64,000 bases of DNA from Mesobacillus maritimus (GTDB taxonomy: Bacteria; Bacillota; Bacilli; Bacillales; Cytobacillaceae). Location: assembly GCF_023715205.1 (NCBI RefSeq), contig NZ_JAMBNR010000018.1, forward strand, positions 43,009 to 107,008, read 5' to 3'. The notes under the pieces are model-generated. The model had not been told where the DNA came from, searched no databases, and saw only the letters and a list, made by a program, of their open reading frames with translations. Below are positions 45,169 to 52,958 of this stretch, one piece after another (within the stretch, counting starts at the first letter, position 1; every line of letters starts with the position of its first letter). Both the position numbers and the translations under genes were made by a program.

Positions 45169-45879
45169 ATGTTAAAATATCAGCAAATTGCCAATGACAT
45201 TGAAAAATATATTGAAGATCATGCACTTCAACAAGGAACAAAATTGCCCGTTTTAGAAACGTTAATAGCTCAATTTCAGGTAAGCAAAAGCACGATTACG
45301 AAGGCTTTGGACTTATTGGAAAGAAAAGGGGTTATTTTTCAAGTAAGAGGAAGTGGCATTTTCGTTCGACGCCATAAACGAAAAGGCTACATCAGTCTGC
45401 TATCAAACCAAGGCTTTGCCAGGGACCTTGAGGAATTTGATTTAACATCTGAAATCATTGAATTAGAGGTAAAAAAGCCAACAGAAGAGGTTGCCCTCAA
45501 TTTGAATATGAACCTTGAAGAGGATGTTTATTATGTAAAAAGAGTTCGGTTTATGAACGGGAAAACGCTCTGTCTCGAAGAATCCTTTTACAATAAATCA
45601 CTTATTCCCTACTTAAATCATGAAATCGTCAAAGATTCGATTTTTAACTATATTAGCGATGCGTTAGGGTTAAAGGTTGGATTTTCAGATATTTACTTAC
45701 ATGTTGGGACGCTAACCGAGGAAGAAGCTGGGTTTTTGCAACTGAAAACAGGGGCACCAAAGCTTTATGTGGAATCTATTTTCCACTTAACAAATGGTCA
45801 GCCTTTTGACTTTTCTAAAGTCTCGTATAACTATGAACAATCGCAGTTCTTTATCCAAGCGAATGGTCAGTTATTCTAG
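45169..45879 (+). CDS. GntR-family regulator with UTRA domain
   Basis: A 236-residue repressor of the HutC/TreR subgroup. The winged helix is YQQIANDIEKYIEDHALQQG, LIAQFQVSKSTITKALDLLE and GVIFQVRGSGIFV. The C-terminal UTRA ligand domain has VYYVKRVRFMNGKTLCLEES and KLYVESIFHLTNGQPFDFS. Its closest functional analogues regulate beta-glucoside genes and respond to a phosphorylated sugar. The ATG at 45169 has AAAGAGG 7 nt upstream; the ATG at 45163 is too close. It is divergent from the 6-phospho-beta-glucosidase. Confidence 0.88.
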   Translation: MLKYQQIANDIEKYIEDHALQQGTKLPVLETLIAQFQVSKSTITKALDLLERKGVIFQVRGSGIFVRRHKRKGYISLLSNQGFARDLEEFDLTSEIIELEVKKPTEEVALNLNMNLEEDVYYVKRVRFMNGKTLCLEESFYNKSLIPYLNHEIVKDSIFNYISDALGLKVGFSDIYLHVGTLTEEEAGFLQLKTGAPKLYVESIFHLTNGQPFDFSKVSYNYEQSQFFIQANGQLF

Positions 45880-46011
45880 TAAAAGGAAGGCCATAAGCTT
45901 CATGCGAGCACCCTATTGGTATTCCATTGAATAGGAGATTTGTAGGGTTGCCACCGTGTATGACGAATAAAAACGAGTTGGGTATAGATACACCTAGATT
46001 TCTCATAACAG

Positions 46012-46046
46012 AAAAAAGAGGATTGCAGCAATGCGATCCTCTAAAA
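46012..46046 (-). terminator. Terminator of the aco operon
   Basis: AGAGGAT (46017-46023) and ATCCTCT (46036-46042), followed on the minus strand by TTTTTTC. Confidence 0.75.
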
Positions 46047-46096
46047 GTGTTTTCCCCAAAAAGTGCGCTCTACCAATCCTCTATCACCTAAAGTTT

Positions 46097-47356
46097 TTAA
46101 AGCACCAATAAATAAGGCGTTTCGATATACTTGCTCAGCTTGTTAAGAAACTCTGCTGCAGTGGCGCCGTCGACGATTTGGTGATCGAACGTAAGGCTGA
46201 ATGGAATTTTCTTGATCATTTTCACTTGGCCTTCTTCATCCAAAGCCAATTCGTCTTGGAATGAACCTACGCCCAAAATGCCTGTTTCTGGTGTGTTTAA
46301 AATTGGCGTAAAGTATTCGATGCCACTTGCACCGAGGTTGGTAATCGTGAATGTGGAGCCTGTCAGCAAGTCGCCGCTTGCTTCGCCGTTTCTTGCTTTT
46401 ACAGATACGTCTTTGATTTCTTTGGCAAGCGTGCCAATCGTTTTCTGATGCGCATTCTTGACCACAGGGACGACCAAGCCATCATCTAAAGCAGTCGCAA
46501 TCCCGAGATGCACTTCATCAAATTCCGTTAACATGCCGTCCACATAGTGAGAATTCACTTGTTTCATCTCTTGTAAAGCGAGCACAGCCGCTCTTGCGAC
46601 CAAAACTGTGATCGTCAGCTTAACGTCTAAATCAGCCGCCGCAACTTGCTTTTTCAAACTGTTTTGGAAGTCGATTAAGGCATTGGCATTCACCTTGCGA
46701 TGGATCGTCAATTGAGCGGTTTGCCCTAAGCTTCTCCGCATGTTCCGCGCAATCGCTTTTCGCATCGGATTAAGCCCAGCACCAATGGTTTCATCGTTAA
46801 CTGGTGAAACAGAAACGTGTGCCGGCGCAGCCTCAACTTTTGTTTCGACTGCCGCTTTCGCCGCCGTCCCCTCTTGCAATGCCCGCTCGATATCATGCTT
46901 CGTAATCCGACCGTTTCCACCTGTTCCTTCAATTAAAGCAATATCTAGTTGATGTTCTTTCGCCATTTTTCTCGCCAATGGGGTGATAAAAATACGTTCA
47001 CCTTGCACCTTTGTTGCGGCCTCTCGCACAGGAGCCGGCGCCGCAACAGCTGTGTCAGCTTCGACCTTGTCAACAACGGCTACCGATGCCGCAGCCGCGA
47101 CTTCTTGAACGGCTCCCCCTTCTTCCCCAATCACCGCAATCGCCGCGCCAACTTCTAACTGCTCATCTACTTCGGCATTTTTCACGAGCAAAATTCCCGA
47201 AACAGGCGCTTCGACTTCTTGCGTTAATTTTTCCGAGCTAATCGTTAAAACCGGTTCGCCTTCACTTACTGGTTCCCCGACTTCTTTATGCCACTCCACA
47301 ATCGTTCCTTCTGTCATGGTCATTCCCAACTTCGGCATTACAATGACTTCACTCAT
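46097..47356 (-). CDS. acoC: Acetoin dehydrogenase E2, dihydrolipoyl acetyltransferase
   Basis: A 419-residue E2 core of the acetoin dehydrogenase complex, transferring the acetyl group to CoA. The N-terminal lipoyl domain has the lipoylated Lys in TISSEKLTQEVEAP near residue 43. A peripheral-subunit-binding domain follows (ITPLARKMAKEHQLDIALIE then GTGGNGRITKHD). The catalytic domain starts NPMRKAIARNM and ends with SLTFDHQIVDGATAAEFL, holding the active-site His and Asp. Alanine/proline-rich linkers join the parts. It is the last gene of acoLABC, 12 nt after acoB. Confidence 0.92.
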   Translation of the reverse strand: MSEVIVMPKLGMTMTEGTIVEWHKEVGEPVSEGEPVLTISSEKLTQEVEAPVSGILLVKNAEVDEQLEVGAAIAVIGEEGGAVQEVAAAASVAVVDKVEADTAVAAPAPVREAATKVQGERIFITPLARKMAKEHQLDIALIEGTGGNGRITKHDIERALQEGTAAKAAVETKVEAAPAHVSVSPVNDETIGAGLNPMRKAIARNMRRSLGQTAQLTIHRKVNANALIDFQNSLKKQVAAADLDVKLTITVLVARAAVLALQEMKQVNSHYVDGMLTEFDEVHLGIATALDDGLVVPVVKNAHQKTIGTLAKEIKDVSVKARNGEASGDLLTGSTFTITNLGASGIEYFTPILNTPETGILGVGSFQDELALDEEGQVKMIKKIPFSLTFDHQIVDGATAAEFLNKLSKYIETPYLLVL

Positions 47357-47368
47357 CTAGTTCACCCC

Positions 47369-48427
47369 CTAAACTCTAACTGCTTTTTTCTGCAAATCAA
47401 TAATTAATTCTTCTGCCACGGTTAACACTTTTTTCACATCCGGAATATACGCTTGCTCTAAATTGTGCGCAAATGGCACCGGTGTATTTGGTGCGCACAC
47501 GGTTTTAATTGGACCATCCAAATAATCAAACGCTTTATCAGCGACAACAGAAGCAATATCGGTTGCCGTGTTGTTATGCGGATTCGATTCATCGATCACG
47601 ATCAAACGACCCGTTTTCTTCACTGAATTCAATACTGTTTCTTGATCCCATGGCGCAACCGTTCTTAAATCAATCACTTCAACGGAAATGTCGTCTTTCT
47701 GTAAAGTTTCCGCTGTTTGTTGTGCCACTTGAACCATTTTCCCAATCGCAACAATCGTCAAGTCCGTTCCTTCACGAACAACATTCGCTTTGCCAATTTC
47801 AATGGTGTAATATTCTTCTGGCACATCCCCTTTCATGCCATAAAGCATTTTATCTTCAGAGAAAACAACCAAGTTATCATCTTCAATCGCCGCCAACATC
47901 AAACCTTTGGCATCATATGGGTTCGATGGAACGACCACTTTCACGCCTGGAATCGAGCCGAACCATCCATATAATGTTTGCGAATGCTGTGCCGCAGCTC
48001 CTGCGCCTGCGCCGTGGACCGTGCGAACAGTTAGTGGAATTTTCGCTTTGCCGCCAAACATATAACGCATTTTTGCGCCTTGGTTTAAAATTGGATCGAG
48101 CGCAAACCCGATGAAATCATTAAACATCAATTCCGAAATTGGGCGTAAGCCTGTCGCCGCTGCCCCAACAGCTGCGCCAAAATAACCATGCTCCGCAATT
48201 GGAGTATCAATCACGCGTCCGCGCCCGAACTCGGTCACCAATCCTTTTGATAATCCGAAAACTCCACCAAAAGCATCATCGTAGCGGCCATCGTCTTTGA
48301 CTAAATGGTCGACTTCTGCTCCTCCAGCTACATCGGTTCCGATTAAAATAACGGTTTCATCTTTTCGCATCGCTTGTGCCATTGCTTCGGTAATAGCAGT
48401 CATAAAGGTTACTTCTCTTTTGGTCAT
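47369..48427 (-). CDS. acoB: Acetoin dehydrogenase E1 beta subunit
   Basis: A 352-residue transketolase-type beta subunit that forms the thiamine-diphosphate site with AcoA. Conserved blocks: TPIAEHGYFGAAVGAAATGL, MLFNDFIGFALDPILNQGAK, TVRTVHGAGAGAAAQHSQTL and VEVIDLRTVAPWDQETVLNS then VKKTGRLIVIDE. The start ATG at 48427 has GGAGG 8 nt upstream. It lies 18 nt after acoA and 12 nt before acoC. Confidence 0.93.
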   Translation of the reverse strand: MTKREVTFMTAITEAMAQAMRKDETVILIGTDVAGGAEVDHLVKDDGRYDDAFGGVFGLSKGLVTEFGRGRVIDTPIAEHGYFGAAVGAAATGLRPISELMFNDFIGFALDPILNQGAKMRYMFGGKAKIPLTVRTVHGAGAGAAAQHSQTLYGWFGSIPGVKVVVPSNPYDAKGLMLAAIEDDNLVVFSEDKMLYGMKGDVPEEYYTIEIGKANVVREGTDLTIVAIGKMVQVAQQTAETLQKDDISVEVIDLRTVAPWDQETVLNSVKKTGRLIVIDESNPHNNTATDIASVVADKAFDYLDGPIKTVCAPNTPVPFAHNLEQAYIPDVKKVLTVAEELIIDLQKKAVRV

Positions 48428-48445
48428 TTTTCATTCCTCCTATTC

Positions 48446-49393
48446 TTATGCAAAAATATCGGTATATAAAGATGATAAGTCTGGTAATGGACTTGCCTCC
48501 GCAAACTCGACAGCGTCTTTAATCGTTGCTTTTGCCGCTGTTTCAATGTCATTTGCTTCTGTTTCCGTCATCCAGCCTTTTTGAATCGCTTTTGCACGAA
48601 GTTCGACAATCGGGTCGCGATCACGGTTTGGATCTTGATCGGTTTTGTATTTTTGTTCATCGCCTTCAAAGTGGCCAAACATCCGGTACGTATCACATTC
48701 AATTAAGGTTGGACCTTGCCCCGCTTTTGCTCTCACAATCGCTTCTTTGGTAGCGTTATAAACGGCTTCAACATCCATTCCATCGACACGAACGCCAGGC
48801 ATATTATAAGCAGATGCTCGCTCCGCAACCGTTTCAGAAGCACTCGCGTATCTGAACGGCGTTCCTTCTCCAAATTGGTTGTTTTCACATACAAAAATAA
48901 CCGGCAAGTTTAAAATTGACGCAAGGTTCAAGCCTTCATGGAAAGTGCCTTCGTTCGAAGCACCATCACCGAAGAAACAAACCGCAACATTGTCGCGTCC
49001 TAATGTTTTGATACTAAGCGCTGCCCCTGCCGCTAAACCGAAGCCACCGCCAACAATTCCATTGGCCCCAAGCATGCCTTTTTCCACGTCGGCCACGTGC
49101 ATCGAGCCGCCTTTTCCACCGCCAAGGCCATCCTTTTTGCCCATGATTTCCGCCATCATGCCTCGAATATCACAGCCTTTTGCAATCGCATGACCATGAC
49201 CACGGTGCGTACTGGTAATATAATCTTCATCGTCTAACAAAGCCATAACCCCTGTCGCCACCGCTTCTTCACCGGCATACAAGTGAACAAACCCTGGAAT
49301 CAATCCCTTTCCAAACGTACGGTGAACTTCTTCTTCGAAAAAGCGGATTTCATTCATCTTCTGATAAATCCAAAGGACTTCTTTCTTTTCCAT
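48446..49393 (-). CDS. acoA: Acetoin dehydrogenase E1 alpha subunit
   Basis: A 315-residue alpha subunit of the TPP-dependent E1 component, which cleaves acetoin to acetaldehyde and an acetyl group. The TPP-binding motif is FFGDGASNEGTFHEGLNLAS followed by VIFVCENN. STHRGHGHAIAKG and GGKGGSMHV are also typical. The ATG follows GGGAGG. The 257-bp gap to acoL upstream is filled by repeat R4, so acoA may depend on read-through from the sigma-54 promoter before acoL. Confidence 0.93.
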   Translation of the reverse strand: MEKKEVLWIYQKMNEIRFFEEEVHRTFGKGLIPGFVHLYAGEEAVATGVMALLDDEDYITSTHRGHGHAIAKGCDIRGMMAEIMGKKDGLGGGKGGSMHVADVEKGMLGANGIVGGGFGLAAGAALSIKTLGRDNVAVCFFGDGASNEGTFHEGLNLASILNLPVIFVCENNQFGEGTPFRYASASETVAERASAYNMPGVRVDGMDVEAVYNATKEAIVRAKAGQGPTLIECDTYRMFGHFEGDEQKYKTDQDPNRDRDPIVELRAKAIQKGWMTETEANDIETAAKATIKDAVEFAEASPLPDLSSLYTDIFA

Positions 49394-49404
49394 TGATAAT
49401 TCCT

Positions 49405-49620
49405 CCCTTGATAAAATTGGATTGGCTTTCTAGTAAGCTACTTATTTATAAAAGCAGATTCGCTTTCTGGTAGAACACATGCTGATATAAAATCAGATTG
49501 GGTTTCTGGGTGGACACTAACTTAGAAGTCTGCCTATTTCAGGTATTTGCCGTTTTTATAAAACCAATCTTGCTTTCTGACAGGGCATTTCTTTTATAAA
49601 AAAGCAGATGGTGGGAAACT
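49405..49620 (-). repeat. R4 imperfect tandem repeats in the acoL-acoA gap
   Basis: Five diverged units of the type TATAAAANCAGATT then GCTTTCTGGTAG, starting near 49408, 49446, 49490, 49553 and 49590. Spacing varies (37-64 bp). They fill nearly the whole intercistronic gap. Confidence 0.65.
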
Positions 49621-49650
49621 TCAACAACCTGTCTCCGTAAAACTTGTGAC

Positions 49651-51003
49651 CTACGCATGGATCGCTTGTTTATATAAAGCATTTGCATTTTCACCGATTG
49701 CTTCGGATATCGCTGGATGGGCATGAACAAGGCTTGCGAGCTCACTCATTGTACCTTCCGCATGCTTCACAGCTAAAATTTCGCCGATCAGCTCTGTCGC
49801 TTTCGCCCCGACAATCACTGCGCCGAGAATTTCCTGGTAGCGCTGGTCCGAAATGATTTTCACAAAGCCATCCGTTTCTCCCTCGGCAATCGCTTTTGCA
49901 TTTCCAGCTAGCGGCGTGACGGTAACTTGGACATCAGCATAGCTTTTTCTCGCTTGGTCTTCGCTCAGTCCGAACGAAGCAATTTCTGGATGGGTATAGA
50001 CGCAGCGTGGAATTTCTGTTTGATTCAGCGGTTGCGGCGTTTCTCCATTCATCCTATGAACCGCAACGAGACCTTCCGCACTCGCCGCATGTGCCAACTG
50101 ATAGCCACCGATTAAATCCCCAACGGCATATACATGCTTTTTGCTTGTTTCATAAAACTCATTCACTTCTACAAACTTGTTCGCACTATCTAGTTTCAGA
50201 TTCAAATCAGTCGCCACTTCAAGGTTTGGCTGTCTGCCTGTCGCAACGAGCAGGGTATCAAAAGATATCTCTTGATCGGTTAACAGAACTTTTCCGTCTG
50301 TCACTTCCTGAATCTCCGCTAGTGTGATGGCCTTGATTTTTTTCTTCTTCAAATGCTTTTTAATTACTTTGCGCGCATCCTCATCCTCGGTTAAGAGAAT
50401 GTCAGGAGCCACTTCGATGATGGTAACGTTGGTCCCCAGTGGAGCCATCGCAAAGGCGAGCTCTACGGAAATCACTCCGCCGCCGATGATGACCAACTGT
50501 TTCGGCAATTCTTTCAAATCAAAGAATGTATCAGTTGTTAAATAGTTAACTTGGTGCAAGCCTTTAATCGGCGGGATAAATGGTCTGCTCCCTGTTGCCA
50601 ACAAAAGGTCCTTTCCCCGTAGTGTTTCGGCGCCAACAGTGACAATTAAATCACCTGTGACCGACGCCTCACCTTGGAAAATCTCGATGTTGTTCTTGTT
50701 TAAAAGATGTTCCACACCGCCGGCCAAAGTCCGGACCACTTGATCTTTTCGCTTCATTAATTTTTGAAAATCAATAGAAACTTCGCCGGTATGAATGCCC
50801 CAAGAGTTGGCTTTTTGAATTTCTTCCACAAGCTCACTATGTTTCAAAAGAGCTTTGGAAGGAACGCAGCCGACGTTCAAGCAAGTTCCACCGAGCTTCT
50901 TCCGTTCGACAATGGCCACCTTTTTACCCAGTTGGGCAGCACGAATCGCGGGAACATATCCCCCTGGTCCTGCTCCAATGACAATGAGGTCAAATTCCTT
51001 CAT
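49651..51003 (-). CDS. acoL: Dihydrolipoyl dehydrogenase E3 of the acetoin complex
   Basis: A 450-residue flavoprotein that reoxidises the lipoyl groups of AcoC with NAD. The FAD site is DLIVIGAGPGGYVPAIRAAQ, the redox disulfide GGTCLNVGCVPSKALL, the NAD site VIIGGGVISVELA, the second FAD contact VYAVGDLIGGYQLAH and the catalytic His in HAHPAISEAI. No lipoyl domain is fused. It is the first gene of the operon here (B. subtilis has acoL last), behind a sigma-54 promoter with upstream repeated sites. Confidence 0.93.
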   Translation of the reverse strand: MKEFDLIVIGAGPGGYVPAIRAAQLGKKVAIVERKKLGGTCLNVGCVPSKALLKHSELVEEIQKANSWGIHTGEVSIDFQKLMKRKDQVVRTLAGGVEHLLNKNNIEIFQGEASVTGDLIVTVGAETLRGKDLLLATGSRPFIPPIKGLHQVNYLTTDTFFDLKELPKQLVIIGGGVISVELAFAMAPLGTNVTIIEVAPDILLTEDEDARKVIKKHLKKKKIKAITLAEIQEVTDGKVLLTDQEISFDTLLVATGRQPNLEVATDLNLKLDSANKFVEVNEFYETSKKHVYAVGDLIGGYQLAHAASAEGLVAVHRMNGETPQPLNQTEIPRCVYTHPEIASFGLSEDQARKSYADVQVTVTPLAGNAKAIAEGETDGFVKIISDQRYQEILGAVIVGAKATELIGEILAVKHAEGTMSELASLVHAHPAISEAIGENANALYKQAIHA

Positions 51004-51060
51004 TTGGTTTCATCACCTTGCTTTCGTCTTAAAGTGAAAGTTGATTACACTGATTTAAGA

Positions 51061-51077
51061 TGCAAGAAGCGTGCCAA
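51061..51077 (-). promoter_or_regulatory. Sigma-54 (-24/-12) promoter of acoLABC
   Basis: TTGGCACGCTTCTTGCA on the minus strand matches the sigma-54 consensus TTGGCACN4-5TTGCA. It lies 58 bp upstream of acoL. The nearby AcoR activator is a sigma-54 enhancer-binding protein. Confidence 0.88.
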
Positions 51078-51151
51078 CTTTTTTAAAAAATAGAAATCCA
51101 GTTAATTCAACACTTGGCTCCTCCCATTTACATCCCTTCTCTTTGGCAAAC

Positions 51152-51205
51152 TGTCTCATTGAGACGCAGATTGTCTCATGTGTCTCAAGTGTCTCAAGTG
51201 AGATA
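51152..51205. promoter_or_regulatory. Repeated TGTCTCA sites, probable AcoR enhancer
   Basis: Five TGTCTCA-like boxes lie 75-130 bp upstream of the -24 element: TGTCTCATTGAGACG (inverted pair, 51152-51166) and TGTCTCATGTGTCTCAAGTG then TCTCAAGTGAGATA (51172-51205), which ends in another inverted pair. Spacing and position suit an upstream activator sequence. Confidence 0.75.
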
Positions 51206-51484
51206 ACGGTAAATAGAGTTAACTTGCTTTTCAAAACAGATGGCTAGTTTAATAGATTGAATGGTTGTGATAGCGGGAATTTTATTAATTGAGGCTTGGG
51301 AACCATTTTAAACACTAAAAAAGGCTATTTCCCTTAAAAAGATAAGTTACCTTCTGAAAAACGGGGACTTTTTTACTAAAAACACGAACAATTTTATTGT
51401 ATCTTTAAAATAACGTTCGATATTTGGGTTGATTCCCGTTTCTATCTTTGTTATAGTAACAACGTATTCATTCTTCATATCATG

Positions 51485-51555
51485 ACTCGTATATTCTCAG
51501 TAATATGGTCTGAGTGTTTCTACCTGGTTCCCATTGAAAGAACTAGACTACGAGT
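51485..51555 (+). promoter_or_regulatory. Purine (guanine-type) riboswitch aptamer
   Basis: P1 arms ACTCGTA (51485-51491) and TACGAGT (51549-51555) enclose the conserved core TATATTCTCAGTAATATGG, GTTTCTACC and the second hairpin. The specificity position in AGACTA is C, as in guanine/hypoxanthine riboswitches (T in adenine ones). The 3' P1 strand and its extension (51549-51568) are largely complementary to 51626-51645, next to the terminator at 51645, giving an antiterminator alternative. Confidence 0.93.
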
Positions 51556-51644
51556 TGAAGTATAAAGATGGTAGTGAGCAACTAGCATCCCGGGATGATT
51601 TAGCATATTTCCGATGCTTAATTATGCTTATACTTTGACTTCGT

Positions 51645-51687
51645 AGGTCTGGAAGGTAGAAACATTCTACATTTTCCGGACCTTTTT
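51645..51687 (+). terminator. Riboswitch terminator
   Basis: AGGTCTGGAA and TTCCGGACCT arms (one G-U pair) are followed by TTTTT. It forms the expression platform of the purine riboswitch, so purine binding should reduce transcription of the downstream gene. Confidence 0.88.
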
Positions 51688-51731
51688 ATATTGAGAAAAT
51701 AGAGAAACCTAAACAGCAGGAGGAGATCAGA

Positions 51732-52655
51732 ATGAGAGAAACATTTTTAAAAAGAAAATCATCTTTTACTCTATTGATTATCGGACTACTATTATTTGCG
51801 GTCGTAGGGTGCAGTTCTTCTTCCGCGTCTGAAGGAACAGAAGAAGCTACAACAGATGAGACACAGCAAACAACAGAGGAAAAATCACAGAAACCAATTC
51901 TAATTCAAGCTCCAATGCCAATCGAAGGCGAAAAGCTTGTTGAAAAACTAGAAAACGTAACAGAAGAAACATCCGGAAACTTTGTGTTTTGGATTGGAAC
52001 GCTTGAAGATTATCCAGTAATTGTAGCGAAAACTGGAAAAGGAATGGAAAATACAGCAGCCGCTACGATGCTTGCAATTGAAAAGTATGATCCAATCGCG
52101 ATCATCAACCAAGGAACATCTGGCGGACACGACCCAAGTCTCAATGTGTTTGATATCGTTTTAGGAGAAAGAACCGTAAATATCGGGGCATTAAAAACAC
52201 CTACTAAAGAAGAAGGCGAAGGAATTGTTCCTACCGAATGGATTCCGATGGATTTAATGGCTTCTGAAGGAAGCGCTGGCGAAGATCCAAATGCGGAGAA
52301 AGCTCGTTATTTCGAAGGCGATGAAAACTTACTAGCAGCTGCCAAAGCAGTGAAAGACACTTATACAAAAGGGAAAGTTGTGGAAGGAACAATTGGTTCC
52401 GCCGATTTCTGGAACAACGAAGTTGATCGCATCAACTGGTTCCACACCAACTTTGGCACAAGTGTAGAAGAAATGGAAGCGGCATCCGCTGCCCAAATCG
52501 CGGGCGCTTATGAGGTACCATTCCTTGGCATTCGTGTACTCTCTAATAACAAAACAAATGACGGGGAATACAATCCAAATACAGCAGCAGCGAACCAAGG
52601 CTATGTGTATGAAGTGGTGAAAGAATATATTTCTACGTTAACGAACGAAAAGTAA
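51732..52655 (+). CDS. Lipoprotein nucleosidase/phosphorylase-like protein (PNP/MTAN superfamily)
   Basis: A 307-residue exported lipoprotein. The signal ends in the lipobox VVGC (Cys27), followed by a Ser/Glu/Thr-rich linker. The mature domain looks like the nucleoside phosphorylase/nucleosidase (Pfs) fold: ILIQAPMPIEGEKL, VIVAKTGKGMENTAAATMLA, INQGTSGGHDPSLNVFDIVL, and MEAASAAQIAGAYEVPFLGI near the C-terminus, where Glu and the MExxA motif contact the ribose in the family. A guanine-type riboswitch controls it, so it probably acts on purine nucleosides outside the membrane to release bases for uptake (inference). Confidence 0.82.
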   Translation: MRETFLKRKSSFTLLIIGLLLFAVVGCSSSSASEGTEEATTDETQQTTEEKSQKPILIQAPMPIEGEKLVEKLENVTEETSGNFVFWIGTLEDYPVIVAKTGKGMENTAAATMLAIEKYDPIAIINQGTSGGHDPSLNVFDIVLGERTVNIGALKTPTKEEGEGIVPTEWIPMDLMASEGSAGEDPNAEKARYFEGDENLLAAAKAVKDTYTKGKVVEGTIGSADFWNNEVDRINWFHTNFGTSVEEMEAASAAQIAGAYEVPFLGIRVLSNNKTNDGEYNPNTAAANQGYVYEVVKEYISTLTNEK

Positions 52656-52663
52656 AACAATCG

Positions 52664-52703
52664 AAAGACGAACAAATCGACATCCGGTTTGTTCGTCTTT
52701 TTT
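52664..52703 (+). terminator. Intrinsic terminator after the lipoprotein nucleosidase
   Basis: AAAGACGAACAAA and TTTGTTCGTCTTT form a 13-bp stem followed by TTTT. Confidence 0.88.
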
Positions 52704-52710
52704 GTTTATA

Positions 52711-52893
52711 GCTCTTTTCTCAGAGATTGTTGTTTTTTAAAGGAAATAAAGAATCATTTTGCTATGATTCTATTCCAAAGATTTATTATAAGATGAGAAA
52801 AGAGCTTCCAAACTAAGTAGTACGTAGAGAAAAGCTTATTTCGCGTTAAAATCGGCTTTAGGATTTTAACAACAAATTTTACGAAAACAGCCT
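52711..52893 (-). repeat. R2 interspersed repeat, copy d
   Basis: Full-length copy of a second subtype. GCTCTTTTCTCA pairs with TGAGAAAAGAGC; then comes CAAACTAAGTAGTA, shared with copy f, and GTTAAAATC/GATTTTAAC. Unlike copies a, b, c and e it ends 65 bp from the nearest stop codon (acoR). Confidence 0.85.
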
Positions 52894-52958
52894 TGATTAT
52901 AAATTCAAGGCACTCAACCTTTATCCTGTACAGAGCACATACATGGAAATCCCGATGT

